The notes below the pieces were generated by a model. It was not told the origin of the DNA, did no database searches, and was given only the letters and a program-made list of their open reading frames with translations. From Carettochelys insculpta (taxonomy: Eukaryota > Chordata > Testudines > Carettochelyidae), in assembly GCF_033958435.1 (NCBI RefSeq), contig NC_134137.1, positions 241,412,501-241,476,500 on the forward strand: a DNA stretch of 64,000 bases. The letters run 5' to 3'. A program made the position numbers and the translations under genes. Positions within the stretch are counted from its first letter, which is position 1, and each line of letters opens with the position of its first letter. Shown here in pieces: positions 35,354-48,330 of the stretch.

Positions 35354-36128
35354 TAATGTAAGACTGTCCTGGGTGAGTAAGGCAAGCAAGACTTCAGTGA
35401 CTTCAGTCCACACTGAAGAAAAAAAAGCAGTCTAAATTTAAAGAAACCTGTGTGACTATTTGGTGCACACAGAGCTCATAAGCACTACTGTATCCGATAG
35501 AGCCACTGGGGCAGGAATCCATTCCATTCTAATACAACCATCACCATTTTAGAAGTTCTGCTAAGTAGCATACTACAGTGTCTGAGTTCTTCAAGAACAA
35601 AACTCAGAGTAAATCTCATACACTCCATAGCTCCTGAAAGTTGGTCTCCACTGAAAGGAGAGCTTTGGCTACTCTCCAGACTAACCCTACCTCACTCTTG
35701 CTGCCTATACATGTGTACATATAAGCCTGTTTAGTTGATACCTAGGTCGATGAATTTCAGTGTTTTTTTTTTTAAATAACTCACTTAAACTCGAGGGGTT
35801 GAGTTGTGAAATCTGAAGGGCCACCTCTGTGCCCAGGCTTTTCCATGACAGATACATTCTTCGGGAATTGTGGAGCTCTTCTCAACGAGAGAAAGCATGG
35901 TGAATACTGAAGACAGCTTCTCTTATTACTAAACCACAGCAAAATTCCCTCTCTCAATGACCTCATATCTTATTTGCACATACATACAAAACCAACTAGC
36001 CACACAAGACCCAGACTCCCAAACACAGGGGTCTATAGATAATATATTTAGGAACCTTTCTGATTTTCTGTTGGGTAGTCAGCAGTTTTGAAAAATTAGA
36101 CAGGCCTTTGCATATAAAACTTTGAGTC
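35354..36128. other. Intergenic DNA, no gene recognised
   Basis: Nothing recognised beyond a short T run near 35,763. Confidence 0.55.
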
Positions 36129-36131
36129 TTA

Positions 36132-36428
36132 GGGTATGTCTCCACTATGGAGTGGGTCAATGATGCAGTGATTGATCCACTGGGGGTTGATTTAGCAGGT
36201 CTAGCGAAGACCCACTAAATTAACCACCAGTCCTTCTCCCATTGACTCCAATATTCCACCACTATGAGGTGAATAAGTGGTGTTCATGGGAGAATTTTTT
36301 TCTGTTGATGCTGCACAATGTGGACCCTGCAGTAAGTTGATTTAAGCCACATCAGTTTGAGTTACTCTACTAACATAACTCAAATTGTATAGCTCAGATT
36401 AACATGTCCCTGTAGTATAGACTTGCCC
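36132..36428. mobile_element. Harbinger-like MITE (297 bp)
   Basis: Termini GGGTATGTCTCCAC and GTATAGACTTGCCC are inverted repeats. The flanks TTA (36,129-36,131) and TCA (36,429-36,431) sit in C-TTA-G and C-TCA-G contexts, as for PIF/Harbinger insertions. The interior has an internal inverted structure ('gattgatccact', 'gacccactaaatta'). It is non-coding. Confidence 0.75.
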
Positions 36429-36431
36429 TCA

Positions 36432-39400
36432 GATGCTTGTTTTTGGTTGAAAACTTAACCTAACAGATAAACACAACAACAATTTTCTGTCTCTGCCATT
36501 GGTCTGTAGGACTATAGGGAAAGAGATCATGTACTATGAACTTTCTGTAAGGTGCTCAAGCCATATGTTCAGAGGATAAATCATATAAATGACTGTAAAA
36601 TACTTTGAGATTGTGTGACACAAGGCTTCACAAAAAGTACAAGACATTAAACATCACCTAAAAGAGAAATATTAATTTTCAAGGTGGTGATAGACCTCTG
36701 AACACTGCATTACATAGCAAACTTGCTGCCTTTTTGTTCAGAAATCTTACAAATTGTCACAGAATACAAAATTTTTTTATGTGCAACGGGGCAGATTAAT
36801 GATGTGTAAATCTCAACTGAGAGTTCTCAGACTACCTTTTGTGAGGGGAGGGGGACGATTGTTTTATTTCAATTAATTAATTATGTGTACTTTAAATAAA
36901 AACGGTATCCTGACTTTTAAGTTCTTATGGGCTTGGGTGTTTTTTAATTCCTAACTTTGAATTTCCTGACTTTTGAAATTCAGAAGGATGAGACACACAT
37001 GGCTAAGACCACACTTAAATTCTCAGATTTGGGCCCTAATTTTGTATACTCGATTTCCTGTTCTTAACATTGCAGTGATGTACATTTCTGACTGGAATTA
37101 GTGAGTGTTATTTTATATATAAAGAGAATTAAGTCATTGTATGAAACTAGTGCTCATTAAATCAATGAAGTATCAGTACTGTCAAAAGCCAGACAGACAC
37201 TTCAAAAGTTTTTTTTCCACAGAGCTCAGCAATACAATTTACCACTGATTTGGTTTATCACACATTCTTACCAATTCAGTCCCAGGCCCCCTACATACGG
37301 ATAGTCCTGAACAAAAAAATCACTTATCCTTTGCGTAACTTTGAGCACCAGAGCTGCTCCACTTATGCCAGTTAAATGGCACACGCTCAAAGTTAAGCAC
37401 ATGCTTAGATGTTTTGCTTTACCTAGAACCTAATATACCAGAATCCAGACTTGTACCACTCTTTCCATTCCATCTCGCTAGGCTTCTTTAGGGTTTGCAC
37501 TCTATAGTGGTTGTGTGTTTGTTCACTAAGGGTCAGATCGAAACTACTGAAGTAATGTACGTGTCCTCAGGATTTTAGTTCTGGTCTCCAGAGATTAAGA
37601 GTAAGTGAAGACTTAAATCCAAGGGTACCATCTCAGCTTTACAATTTATGGTTAATATAAATCTTAGTGCTGTGTTTTTTTGAATTGCTATAAATTTTTA
37701 AAATCAACACTAGCCTCAGAGTACAGGCAGACTAGTCAAATCTTATGTGTAAACCATGGGTGATAAATATAAAGTCTATTTACATTCTTCCCTTTTGCAT
37801 TGTTGTTTGAAAGCTTTGGTCAATTTCCTTCCAGTTTATAATCCATAGTAGCTGCTTATATTAAAACCTGTCACACTCCTGATATGTTGGGAAGTATTAT
37901 AGCCCAGTATAATATTTGGCTTTCAAATTTTTGTTTTGCAATAAGAGGGCCAACAGCCTAGACTGGCAAAAGCAACTTTGGTTCTTAGAGTTAGGACATG
38001 AACTTGGCTTACCAATGCCAGAAGGAATACAAGTGCCTCCTTTCATGATCTTAATGAAATCATTAATTATGTCAGCAGCTGAAACGATAGATCTCGGAAC
38101 ACTTTGCACTACTTAGGAAACCTGCAGCCTTCTCAGTCACTCAGAAATGTTAGAAAATGGACCTCTCCTACCCATAAATAGCTTTCCAGAAATGGGGTTT
38201 CTGTTGCCACCTCCTCCCATCCACTTCCTCAGTCTTGTCACGGCAAAGAACTCTGCTGGTGTTTAGGTAGAAAAAAGCAGGCTGAATTAGTGTGCTGTAC
38301 TGAGTGGCATTGCTGCAACCGAGAAATATAGCATGCTTTTCAGTCACAAGAAGGCCCTCTCAAAAAGCCTTGCTATACATATTCACATTTTTACCTTCTA
38401 AGAATAGTCACCTGAGAAATGAATTTTTATGTAGTTATCAGAATTTAAAAGCTAAAAAAGCCGCTACTGTAGGAAAAAATATTTCCAGCGGGCCAGGGAA
38501 GAACACACTTCTTACTTAAGTTAGAGCCCCCAAGATGGAGAACTTGCAAGTGAGCAGTAACAGAGTATTAAAGCAGCTTTTGTTTATCCTAAATAGAAAA
38601 GAGGTAATCTGAAGCACAGTTTTATTCCAAAAGATACTAACCGCCTGTTCTGTTTCATTGAAAAGTCACTAACCTGTTCCCTTTTCCACAGCACTGGCAA
38701 GCCTAGCCACCCTGTTCCCTGAGGGTATGAAATGAGGATAAAGGTGCCAGCAGTATGATGAAACGGCAAAATAAATCAGAAGTTATTGGACAGATCAAAG
38801 TGAGGGTGTTTTGGCACCAAGTTGATCATTACACTTGTGCCATCACGTTGCACTGTGATGATAATGCTCATGGATAAAGAATTCGGCATTTGTTGTCACT
38901 GTGGGTGATCCTTCATGGGACCCAGAAGTGATTTCTGGGCAATCACAGCATACGCTGTAAAGGTTACAGCTCCTTCTTTACAAAGCTTTGAGACTAGCAA
39001 TTGCCATAACAGCCAGATAAAGAAGCTTACAGACCATTGGTCAAGGAATTGCTCGCTGAAGTTCTTCGATATATTCTGAGAACGTGCCAATCCAGGGGAC
39101 ACATGAAAGAAGACGAAGGAGGACTATGGAGGTAAGCAGATACCAGAGTGCATAGACTCAGGTTTACAGAAAAAGGGGTCTTTCTTCTGTGCACTTTGCA
39201 GATTGGATAGCTTCCACTTTAACTGCAAAAGAACTAGTGTCGTTAAGTGGGACAACTCAAAATAGCAATAAAAGGGGATCAGGAGGCTAAGTAAAATGGG
39301 ATAAAAAGGATACAATTTGCCAAGGGAAGTCGCAGCAAAGCACATGTGTGTGTCTGGCACCAAATGGTATATGGGACGCAGACTCCTCATGCAGCTAGGA

Positions 39401-42400
39401 AATACCACAAGGGATATATAAAAATTTGAATGGGCAAAAAGGTGCAGAAATATACATTGGTTCAAAAAATATAAAAAGTATTGGCAATGAGCAGAATGAG
39501 GGCAGAACTGTACTTAGTTATATGAGCCTTACTCCACGGAAGTTAGTAGGAGTTTAAAGCATAAAATTAACACTTATAGGAGTCCTTTTATTCACTCAAA
39601 ACGATGCATTTTGTTAATGGTACAGATGTGTAGTGAAATAACACACAACTGGAATATCAGTATAAAAACCAAACAAAACATTAACTGTCTTAGACAAAGA
39701 GAGATATTTTTCCCCATCTTAAAATTAATTTCACACTTGACCACATTTTCATCACCCCCCTTATCTCCAACTTAGATAAATATGTCATCTACAAGTACTG
39801 CACCAGCTTCTTGGCTTCCAGATCCATCTCAGTCCCCTGGGGTCTGTCTACTTTTTCCACTCAACTCCAACTACTCTTAGTTTAGACTCTAACAACTTCC
39901 TCATGGCAAAATCCCAGGGCCACTACTCCATCCATAACCTCTTTGACCACGCGATATCTTTTAACACAGCTTCAGCTACTCCTGACTTTTGAAATCATGC
40001 TGGGCTTTTTGACTCCCTCTTCTCAGCATTTTGCTCCCGTCTGTCTGATCATATCCTCAGCATCTGATTGGTGGATCTTCATCTTCTTCCCTTCTCCATC
40101 CCTCAGTGGGTCTCTCAGAGCCTTGATCGCTATATTTACACTGAAGACTCCCCCATCTCCTTCTATCCCATCCCATATTCAGTTTGTCTCTTTGACTTCT
40201 CCTCACAGATATTTTGCTAGTGTCTTAAGTTAAACATGACTAAGAGCTCATTGCATCTCCCACAACAGTCCCATAACTAACCATAAAAAAGCCACAGAGC
40301 CACTACTTTATATTGCTCTAAATCCCTCCTTGAGATTAGCTTCTACATGGATGCCTACAAAACAATGGCTTTTTTGTAATGGTAATGGAAGCTGGTGAGC
40401 CAAAATGACCCAAAACTAGTTTATGCAAAAGCATTTGGTATTATTGTTACCTCATTCTCCCCTGCCCCCATTGCCACCTGTTTCTTTCATCCATTGTAGT
40501 CAGCCATGCCCCATAAGGGACCCACTGGCACTTGGCCATAAGCCACTGGGTCCCTTATGGGAGACCCCATTCCTGGGCAAGTTTTCTGTTCCCCACAGGA
40601 GTTGAGTTCAGTCTGGGTCTATCTACATCCAAGCATTGGCCTTCCCTGGGTCCAGCTAAAGGGCACAGATGGAGAGCAGATGTCTCTATCAGTGATTCTG
40701 CAAGTCAGTGGTGTTATGGTCTGTATGTACTTCAGAATCCATCCACCCACCCTGGGCTGTGGTGTCCGTCCACCCAAAACAAGGAGTGAGGAAAGACAGG
40801 GTAGTCGCTGCTGGGCTGGGCTCTGCTGGCTACTGAGTTCCCTCACAGGCTATAACAGCTCCTCCACTTGAGCAAACCACCTCTTTCCCATCCTGTGAGC
40901 AGCTTCACTTTTCACCTTTTCCAGGTAGAGTGCAATAGGCAGGTGCTCCTCATTGGCATCGCCTGAGTGAAGGGAATCTCATTAGACGTGTTGTCAGTGG
41001 AGGGGGTGGGTGCTATGATGTGTCCCTACAGCATCTTGAGACAAACTTTAGTTGTAAATTTTAAGAGGCAAGAACTGTCTCTTTCATTAAGTAGTGGGAT
41101 AGCACCCGCTACAATGAGGCCATGATACTGCCTGTCAGCCTCTAAATCTTACTGTGGTATGAAATAATATTTAAAATGTACAAAAATGCTCTGAGTTGCA
41201 GATGGAACCAAGATTTTTTTCTGATGAAACACATGTTAAATTTTAACATTTAGCGATCTTCCAGGGAATGCCTCATGCCACCCTTGTATGTCTACCAAAA
41301 TTCATTTCACAATAACACCATTCAGTAGAGTCTGATGCACAGGGTGGCTTTTGTTTCATATTCTATTTTTCAGTAAATATATTTTGCAACAAAACAAGTA
41401 AACAGCCATAAAGACAAGCATGGACCTGAAGTTGAACATCTACAGCTAAGATAAAATTGACACTGTTTGAGTGAGGCTTAAATGGATTTGTGCAAATTGG
41501 CTGCCCCACAGGTGCAGACAACTATATAATCATGTTTTCATAATGAGCCCAGGTTTCCTGAGGACTGTACCATTATCACAACTTGTTTCAGAATGCTTGT
41601 GGGTACATCCAAGCAAAGTACTCCATAAACAAGCAAATGAAATCCTTGATTAGAAATCCTACTTCAAATTTTATACAACAGATTGCATGGTACACAGCTG
41701 TGTTTTGTAGCATGATTTACTGCAATTTCTCACATCTGTAGATGTTAAAGTGAAATTTGCTCTTCCCCACACCCTCTCCCCCTCACCTCAGCCCCATTGT
41801 GCTGGTGTTACATAGTGGCTGGTTTCTTAAGGGGAATGTATGGCTTTTCTTTTAGGAGACAGCTGTGGGATGGTGTGCACTTAGAACGACCTGCAGGATG
41901 TTTAAATTGTCAGACTAACCTAACAGTCTGCTTTTGTGATAGATTTTTGTTATTCCTGCTAATCTTATGGCTTCATGTCGTGTGTGTAATGGTGTCTGGG
42001 GAAAACAGAATGGGACACCTTATTGGAAATGACTGGAGAGCCATCCCACAGTGCCACTTTGTCTATGACACAATTTTTCAATATTTATGGTTGAACGGGG
42101 GGGGACCTCCGGGAAGAGCTAATCAAAAAGCATAACAGTTGTAATCAAATCTGTTATTTGGATTACGTATTTTCTGCAAGAACTCATTTTCTATGGCACA
42201 GAAACTATGGGATCTATGGGGTTCCTGGAGTTTGAACTTCAATATTTGCAGCCTTGGTGTCCATCCAGTGTCAATGAGGGTATCATTTTGGAAATTATGG
42301 CAATGGCTAGGCTCTGAAATGGCCCTCTTTAGGATGTTGCTTGTGAGGCTTTGCCTGCCTAAGAGCCATGCATCTAATATGCCATAACTTTGAGACTAAT

Positions 42401-43349
42401 CTTGCACCCATTACACGTGGGAGTTCTGTCACTCTATGTATCCAGTGCCTAATCTCTTCCCAGATCCACCCAGAAGAATGCCCACTTTAGATCCAGAGCA
42501 ATCCTGAAGAAATAATCAACAGCCAGCCTTGCGGAGCAGGGTGCGGCTAATTGCACACCCAGCTCAACAACTTGCAGGATTAAGGCCTCAGGGTGAAATA
42601 AACTCCACTGAAGTATTTTGGCTATGTGCAGGTGGAGTGCAGAGCAAATGAAATGAAAGCTACCTCACAACACAGGGCCCCTCCTGGAACGGCAGCTATG
42701 GCCTCCCCCTGCCAATTGACACTGTTCCCTTTGGAGTCAGACTCTTCCTGCCTCAAGTGTGGCCTTCAGTACCATCATATGGGGGTTGTTGCAGAGACCA
42801 TTTCTGTGACAAGCAAGGAGTGTACACAGACTGCTTTCAGCAACTCCCTTCATCCTCCAAGTGCCCATATGGTGATTAGGAGGTCTGGAGGATTTCTACT
42901 AGCCCTCTGTACCCCAGTTAATTTCACCTTAATTGATTAGCCTGTGGTTGAGAGATCCCAGGAGGTCTGACTAGCAGTGCCCTATTTTGACCATTATCAC
43001 AGTTCTTCTCACTTTCATATTTTAAAACCACGCTACCTTGATTTGAGTAAAACCAAATACATATTTAAAGACTACCTTACTCTTTTAACAAGTTCTGTAC
43101 CAAAAATCACAGGCTAATTAACCATACACTGCAACCAGTGGGCTCTGATCCAAGCCAATTGATTCTGAAATAACAACTTTGTTATTTGGGTTATGAGATG
43201 AAATTGTCTCTTTTAAAAAATCTTCCACCCATCACAACATTTGTCAGAAACCACTTGAAACTTAAGCTGAGGAAACAGTTCCAGTTTTGTTTTGTTTTGC
43301 TTTGCTTTGTTTTAAACAGAGGCCCTTGCTCATTAAAGGCCCAACCGTA
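36432..43349. other. Intergenic DNA, no gene recognised
   Basis: About 7 kb with no recognisable exon or intact repeat. One short inverted repeat at 40,510-40,561 is listed separately. A (TTTTG)n-like run lies at about 43,284-43,312. Open frames up to about 113 residues are uninformative. Confidence 0.5.
40510..40561. repeat. Inverted repeat with 19-bp arms
   Basis: The left arm CCCATAAGGGACCCACTGG (40,510-40,528) pairs with CCACTGGGTCCCTTATGGG (40,543-40,561) at 18 of 19 positions, around a 14-base loop. No transposon ends or tRNA-like signature surround it. Confidence 0.85.
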
Positions 43350-43545
43350 GATCCCGAGGCTAAAAGGGGCCACTGAGATCCTCTGGACTGAATTCTTCTA
43401 TAACTGAGGCCACAGAATTTACCCGAAATTATTCCCAGATCAGGTCTTTTAGGAAAGCGGCCAACTTTGATTTAACAATTGGCATCAATAGAGCATCCAG
43501 TGTCATCCTTGGCAAATTGCTCCAAATGCAGAGCATCAATCTGCC
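43350..43545 (-). mobile_element. CR1 LINE 3' end fragment
   Basis: Blocks 'ggggccactgagatcctctgg', 'aggccacagaattt', 'gatcaggtctttta' and 'tccttggcaaattgctccaa' match the 3' end organisation of a CR1 subfamily common in turtles, inserted on the minus strand. It is truncated and non-coding. Confidence 0.7.
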
Positions 43546-45207
43546 ACTGACACTAGCCATTCAATGTGTGATGAGCAAGTTCCAGATTCCTACAGAATTT
43601 AAATCTTGAGCTGAAAGCGTAATGATAGTTGCAATTAATTATGAGAAAATATGAAGGCGACGTTGGGTTTTGGAAGGACAGAAGTGGGCACATAATAGCT
43701 GTTCTTCTTGAAAAGGGAAAGTCAGAGACAGACAGAACAATACACTTACCTGCAATGTCTGGTAAAGTGTTGGAACAATTTAGGTAAACATCTTTAATCA
43801 CCTAGAGAAAAAAAACAAGATGAAAATTAGTAGATAACAGGATAAGGACTTTTAATTTTTTTCCCAAGTGAATTTAATTTATGCCTTTGGTTTGCCAACA
43901 ACCACACAGTCCTGCCCTTCAGAGATTAATCATGGCTCCCTCAGGCATATTTGCTATAAAGCTTGCCAGCGCATTACTTCTGTTGCTCAAGTAAACTATG
44001 TAGTGAACCACAGGAAACTCTATGCACTACATCACGTTATCGATAGCCAGTGTAAAACAGGTAAAGTAGTTACTCCATTCTTTTTGGTACCACTTAGGCC
44101 TCAGGGGGTTATGTCTACACTGAAGTGTTATCCAGGCTCAGGCTCCCAAGCCCAATTGCCATCCATTTTTATCTACACATAAATCTATCTGACGTTGGCC
44201 AGCAATCCCTCTGTTCCAAGGCCCCACGAGACCCAACAAGGAGGGTGGGACTAAGTCTGTGTCCTAGTGGGGCATGGGTCCACAGTGCATAGTTTTACAG
44301 GACAGATGTGGCTGGTGGGTCCAGATCCCTCAGATTCATGGCCTGAGAGTGAACAAGTGTTATCCCATAGTCCCTTGTGTCAGCATCTCTATCCTTTCTA
44401 TCACCATACTCCCAGGAAATGGAAGCAACCACCTGATTCCAGTATAGCTGCTCAGCATTTAACCCTTCCATTTAATTTGGACAGCTGAGTCACCAACAGA
44501 GTGAATCATCTCCTTCCTTAGCTGGTAAACATGGGGTGCAAAACAAACAAGGTATTTGGCTTACAGTCAGAATACCAGAAACGGGCACACCTACCCAGGA
44601 ATAGCAGACAAGCTGGCTGCATTGGGGATTCAACTGTCTGGTGAGCAATGAAGGGAGCTGATGAATTGGCCTCAGAGTGACTACTCAAAGCTAAGAATGA
44701 GAACCACACCTCAGGAAACTGCATTCTCCAGCCTCTTTTACAAGGACTTTGACTGGTTGTTAGATAATGTGCTGAGCATTGAGCCCCCCCAGAGGTGCAT
44801 GATAGCGTGGTCATCTAGGATGGCAAATTTCTGACCCCCAAATCTAGTCTAGGAATGGAGGGGAGCCAGCAGGCACCCAATCAGGAAAGCAAAGTGACTC
44901 TAGTGTTCACCTGGGTCCCCCAAAGACACTTTGCTATTAGAACAACTGCGACACATTCTGGGTTTATATTTGGAAGGGCTATTTAATAATCACCCCAAGG
45001 AGCAGCCTGCTGCAGAACTAGCATAAGTAACAGAAAAGGTGAAAGTAGGCCCAGAGCCTGTAATTGTCCAGTTCCATGCTTCTTGTTGTCAGCGTATGAA
45101 TGGGAGGGGTTTCCCGTTTTTTATAATAGGCCCAGGGGTAAGAGTGTATACCACTATAGGCAGAATGCACACTCACACTTTAGTGTCACATCACCACATA
45201 GAACTCA
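43546..45207. other. Intergenic DNA, no gene recognised
   Basis: One MITE-like end at about 44,104 ('gggggttatgtctacactga') lacks a recognisable partner. Nothing else recognised. Confidence 0.5.
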
Positions 45208-45357
45208 GGGGAGGGACAGCGCAGTGGTTTGAGCATTGCCCTGCTAAACCCCAGGTTGTGAGTAAAAAAGTAGGGCACCTGGTCCTGTCACAAGGGACTG
45301 GACTCAATGACCTCCCAAGGTCCCTTCCAATTCCATGAGATGCATATCTCCATATAC
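45208..45357 (+). mobile_element. tRNA-derived SINE with CR1-like tail (turtle type), plus strand
   Basis: The head GGGACAGCGCAGTGGTTTGA carries an A-box-like AGCGCAGTGG and the downstream 'gagcattgccctgctaaacccc' and 'ggttgtgag'. The middle is shortened compared with the copy at 35,135. The tail has 'aagggactggactcaatgacc' and 'ttccaattccatgagatgca', the same tail as the minus-strand copy. It is a degraded pol III SINE, not a tRNA gene. Confidence 0.85.
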
Positions 45358-47926
45358 AACTTAAAATGGAGACTAAGCAGCACAAATGATATTTTACTCA
45401 AATCATTTAGCATTACTTTTTTTACTAGGTGCCTGCACATATTTGCAAAGATATGCTGGAGTGCTACCAGTGAGTACTGTTTATTGCCTTCCCTTTTTAG
45501 TGTGCTGCACTGGAGAAATCACCCATGCCACAGTGCTACAAACCCTCTGTAGAGAGTAAGCTGTACTGGGAAGTAAGGGAAATGCAGCATAGGTGTGATA
45601 AAGTCAGCATCCAAAATATATTATGGGGGAAGGGAGAGCTGTGTGCAGTCCAGAAATGGTTTAGGGAAGGATGCACTGGCTGCGCAGTTCGTTGAGAATC
45701 CACATTATTGTGTGTTTTCCAGTTGTCTGTAAGATGAGGTAGTCAGAGATGTGAGGCAGTAATCCATGTGGATGCAAAGGGAGCATCCTATTGATTCCAC
45801 TGTGGATTTAGACCCAATTCTGAGTCCTGATAGCTGCTAATTTTTCATGTAGTAGCAACTCTGGAGAGGTAGTCAGATTTTGATGAAGAGCATATTTTCT
45901 AGGCTCTTTTCTGTGGGACACCAGCCAGCCCACTTGCAGATATGGTGCTTTATTACCAAGAGCTTGGAAAACCTCTGTAGCATATACAGCTGGCTTGTAA
46001 CTGGTAGCCTGGAACTGAATGTCCCTGTGGCTTCCAGGATTGTCATGTCACCCAGAATGTGAATGCCTGAAAGAGTTGAAAAACTTCAGGTAATAATTCT
46101 GTTACATCCAGTCACCTGCCCCCACTGCCTACAATGGCTTGAAATTTTTTAAACACGCACTATTTGTAAATTTCAACTATCCATTGTGCACATGTTCTTT
46201 TCACTCTGCATAATTTAGCAGGCCCATACAGCTTCTGGGCACTGAAGTTTTCCTCTAATTTTACAGTGTATTGAAACTGAGTTTTATTAGGTGTCATTTC
46301 TGACTTTGGGATTCCATAGGTGCTCTTCTCTGCAGATGCACTGAACCTGTTTTGACGTAACTGAGACAATAAGACACAGATTTTTGTCTGAGTTCAGACT
46401 CATTCGGCTCATTGGCCTAGCCACACTGCAGCAGGAGCCTTCAGATTTCCATCTGCCACACGCCAGTCAAAGAGGAAGCATTTCTGCGAGAAAGTGATGG
46501 ACCAGCAGGTATACAATTGGGTTAATGAGCAACTAAGAAGACATTCAGATTACCTGGCACTGCCTGAGAGAGGGAGAGCCAGATTTAATTTAGAGTAAAC
46601 CCCAGCAGAGGGAGGCTGGGACACCATTATAAAGCCAAGAGGTAGAAAGCAGAAGGGAAAAAGTTTGTAGTAACTGTCCAGGGATAGAACATGTAGGGAG
46701 TGGCCCAGAGAGACAGTAAGGATTCTGAGGGAGTAGAATGGACTGAGAGCCAGAGTAGATGGTGGACCTTGGCTCCCCTGCCAACAACCAAGGAAGGAAG
46801 GGGTGAACCTGCTGAGGTAAGGCCCAAGGATGCCAGAAATAGATGAAAAATCTGTTATACGGATGGTCACTTTAACTGGGTTAGACTTGCTGTTACTCTA
46901 GAAGGAGTTCAATAAAGTATAACCTGACCAAGGTCCAAGTTCAGGGAAGAGAGACCCGGGCAGCAAGGGAGCAACTGATGGCAGGGATTGCTAAATGGAC
47001 AGATGGCTGCTATAATATGGCTGGCCACAAGAAGGTGTTCTTGTGACGGATGCGCCTTTTTACATGGTACATTACCAAGGGAGAAGGATTCAGGGCATGT
47101 GGAAAGGCACAGCCAGGAAGCAGAGTGTAAGAAAAGAATTACAGTGCATGAGACTTACAATGATTCCTGGAGCAGGAACGTCATGCCAGGGATGAAGATA
47201 GAGCACAGCAGAAAGACTTGTTTGAGATGCTGCTTGCACTAACGGCCCCAAGACTTCCTGCTCCTACCCATATAACAGATCCAGTCTACTCTGCATCCCC
47301 ACGTCGAGCAGACCAGAAATAAAATGGACAGTCCGTGTTTGGGTAGCCCATGAAGCTGGGACTGAATGCTAATTGGACAGGGTAAGCATGCCCTAAGCAA
47401 TCTTCCATGGTTCTACAGTTCTGATTGCATGCTACATGCTGGCAAGGAAAAGGAGAATACAGGGATGGTAGAAAAGGACTTGCAAAAACAGGGCATTTCT
47501 TCGCACTGATTCATTGTCTTGGACTATTCAATGTTTGTGTTGTGCACTTTAGTTTATTACTTGTTTTGGTGTTGTAATGGCAGCTGGCCTGGCTGACAGT
47601 GCTTCAGTTTTGATTTTGTTATAATACAATAAAATATGTTTACAAATATAAGCTTGTATTTTATTGTAAATGTTTATTACTCTCCCTGCATCACCTCAGA
47701 TAATGTATATTTTATAAACAAAGACATTAGGCACAATTGGGAAATTGTATCCAAATGCAGTTTCTCAATACGTCATTCAGATCAATGATCAATAAAGCAA
47801 ATCTACAACTCATTTCACACAAGTCACTGCCTCCTCCCCACCTGATGTTTAAGCCGTCATCACATCCCCAATGAATAAGTTATGACAATCACTCCCATAC
47901 ATTCACAGTGCACAGTGACAGTTACT
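45358..47926. other. Intergenic DNA, no gene recognised
   Basis: GC-moderate non-coding sequence. The segment 46,560-46,990 has a purine-rich, LTR-like composition with an AATAAA at about 46,912 but no defined ends. An AT-rich hairpin at 47,625-47,668 is listed separately. Confidence 0.45.
47625..47668. repeat. AT-rich hairpin with AATAAA on both strands
   Basis: TACAATAAAATA (47,625-47,636) is perfectly complementary to TATTTTATTGTA (47,657-47,668). Both strands therefore carry an AATAAA polyadenylation-like signal. The nearest minus-strand coding relic is the transposase fragment starting about 0.3 kb to the right. Confidence 0.8.
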
Positions 47927-48330
47927 TCATTTACTGTAAAAAGTGCTGGGCAAATATGTCCATAAACATACTATTCTTCTCCCTCTTCTCTTGGCCCACG
48001 CAAGTCTATAATGTGGTGCACCAGGCAACCCTGATTTCTGGGGCCTGTGAATATCCTGCTGCAGCTCTGAGAGATGTACTTTCTGTCTCACTGTACTGAT
48101 TTCACCAGCCATTACTGTCCTAGGTAATGGCTCACCTTTGGATCCACACAAACTGTGAAGAGCACACCAAGCCATGGTAAGGTGGATAGCCTGGCTGACA
48201 CTGGCATCCAAATGGTTGTGGAAACAGCACTAGGAGGATTTCAGTCTGTCCAATGCACATTCAACCACCATCCTGTACCTACCAAGAGTTTATTAAACCC
48301 AGGACAGCACAAGCACCCCAAAACCAGTTG
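47927..48330 (-). pseudogene. Harbinger-type transposase C-terminal relic
   Basis: Minus-strand frames encode VVECALDRLKSS and then LDASVSQAIHLT followed by MAWCALHSLCGSKGEPLP. This order resembles the C-terminal end of PIF/Harbinger DDE transposases, where an arginine-rich VVE.AFGRLK segment is followed by 'CALHN' and a conserved acidic/GE stretch. Frameshifts separate the pieces and the upstream catalytic region is unrecognisable, so it is a dead fragment. A Harbinger source would fit the many MITEs with C-TWA-G targets in this window, but relatedness is not shown. Confidence 0.6.

Noticed and set aside
45208..45280. Possible tRNA gene
   Set aside because: Only A-box-like and partial B-box-like sequences are present and the sequence continues into a LINE-like tail; it is a SINE head.
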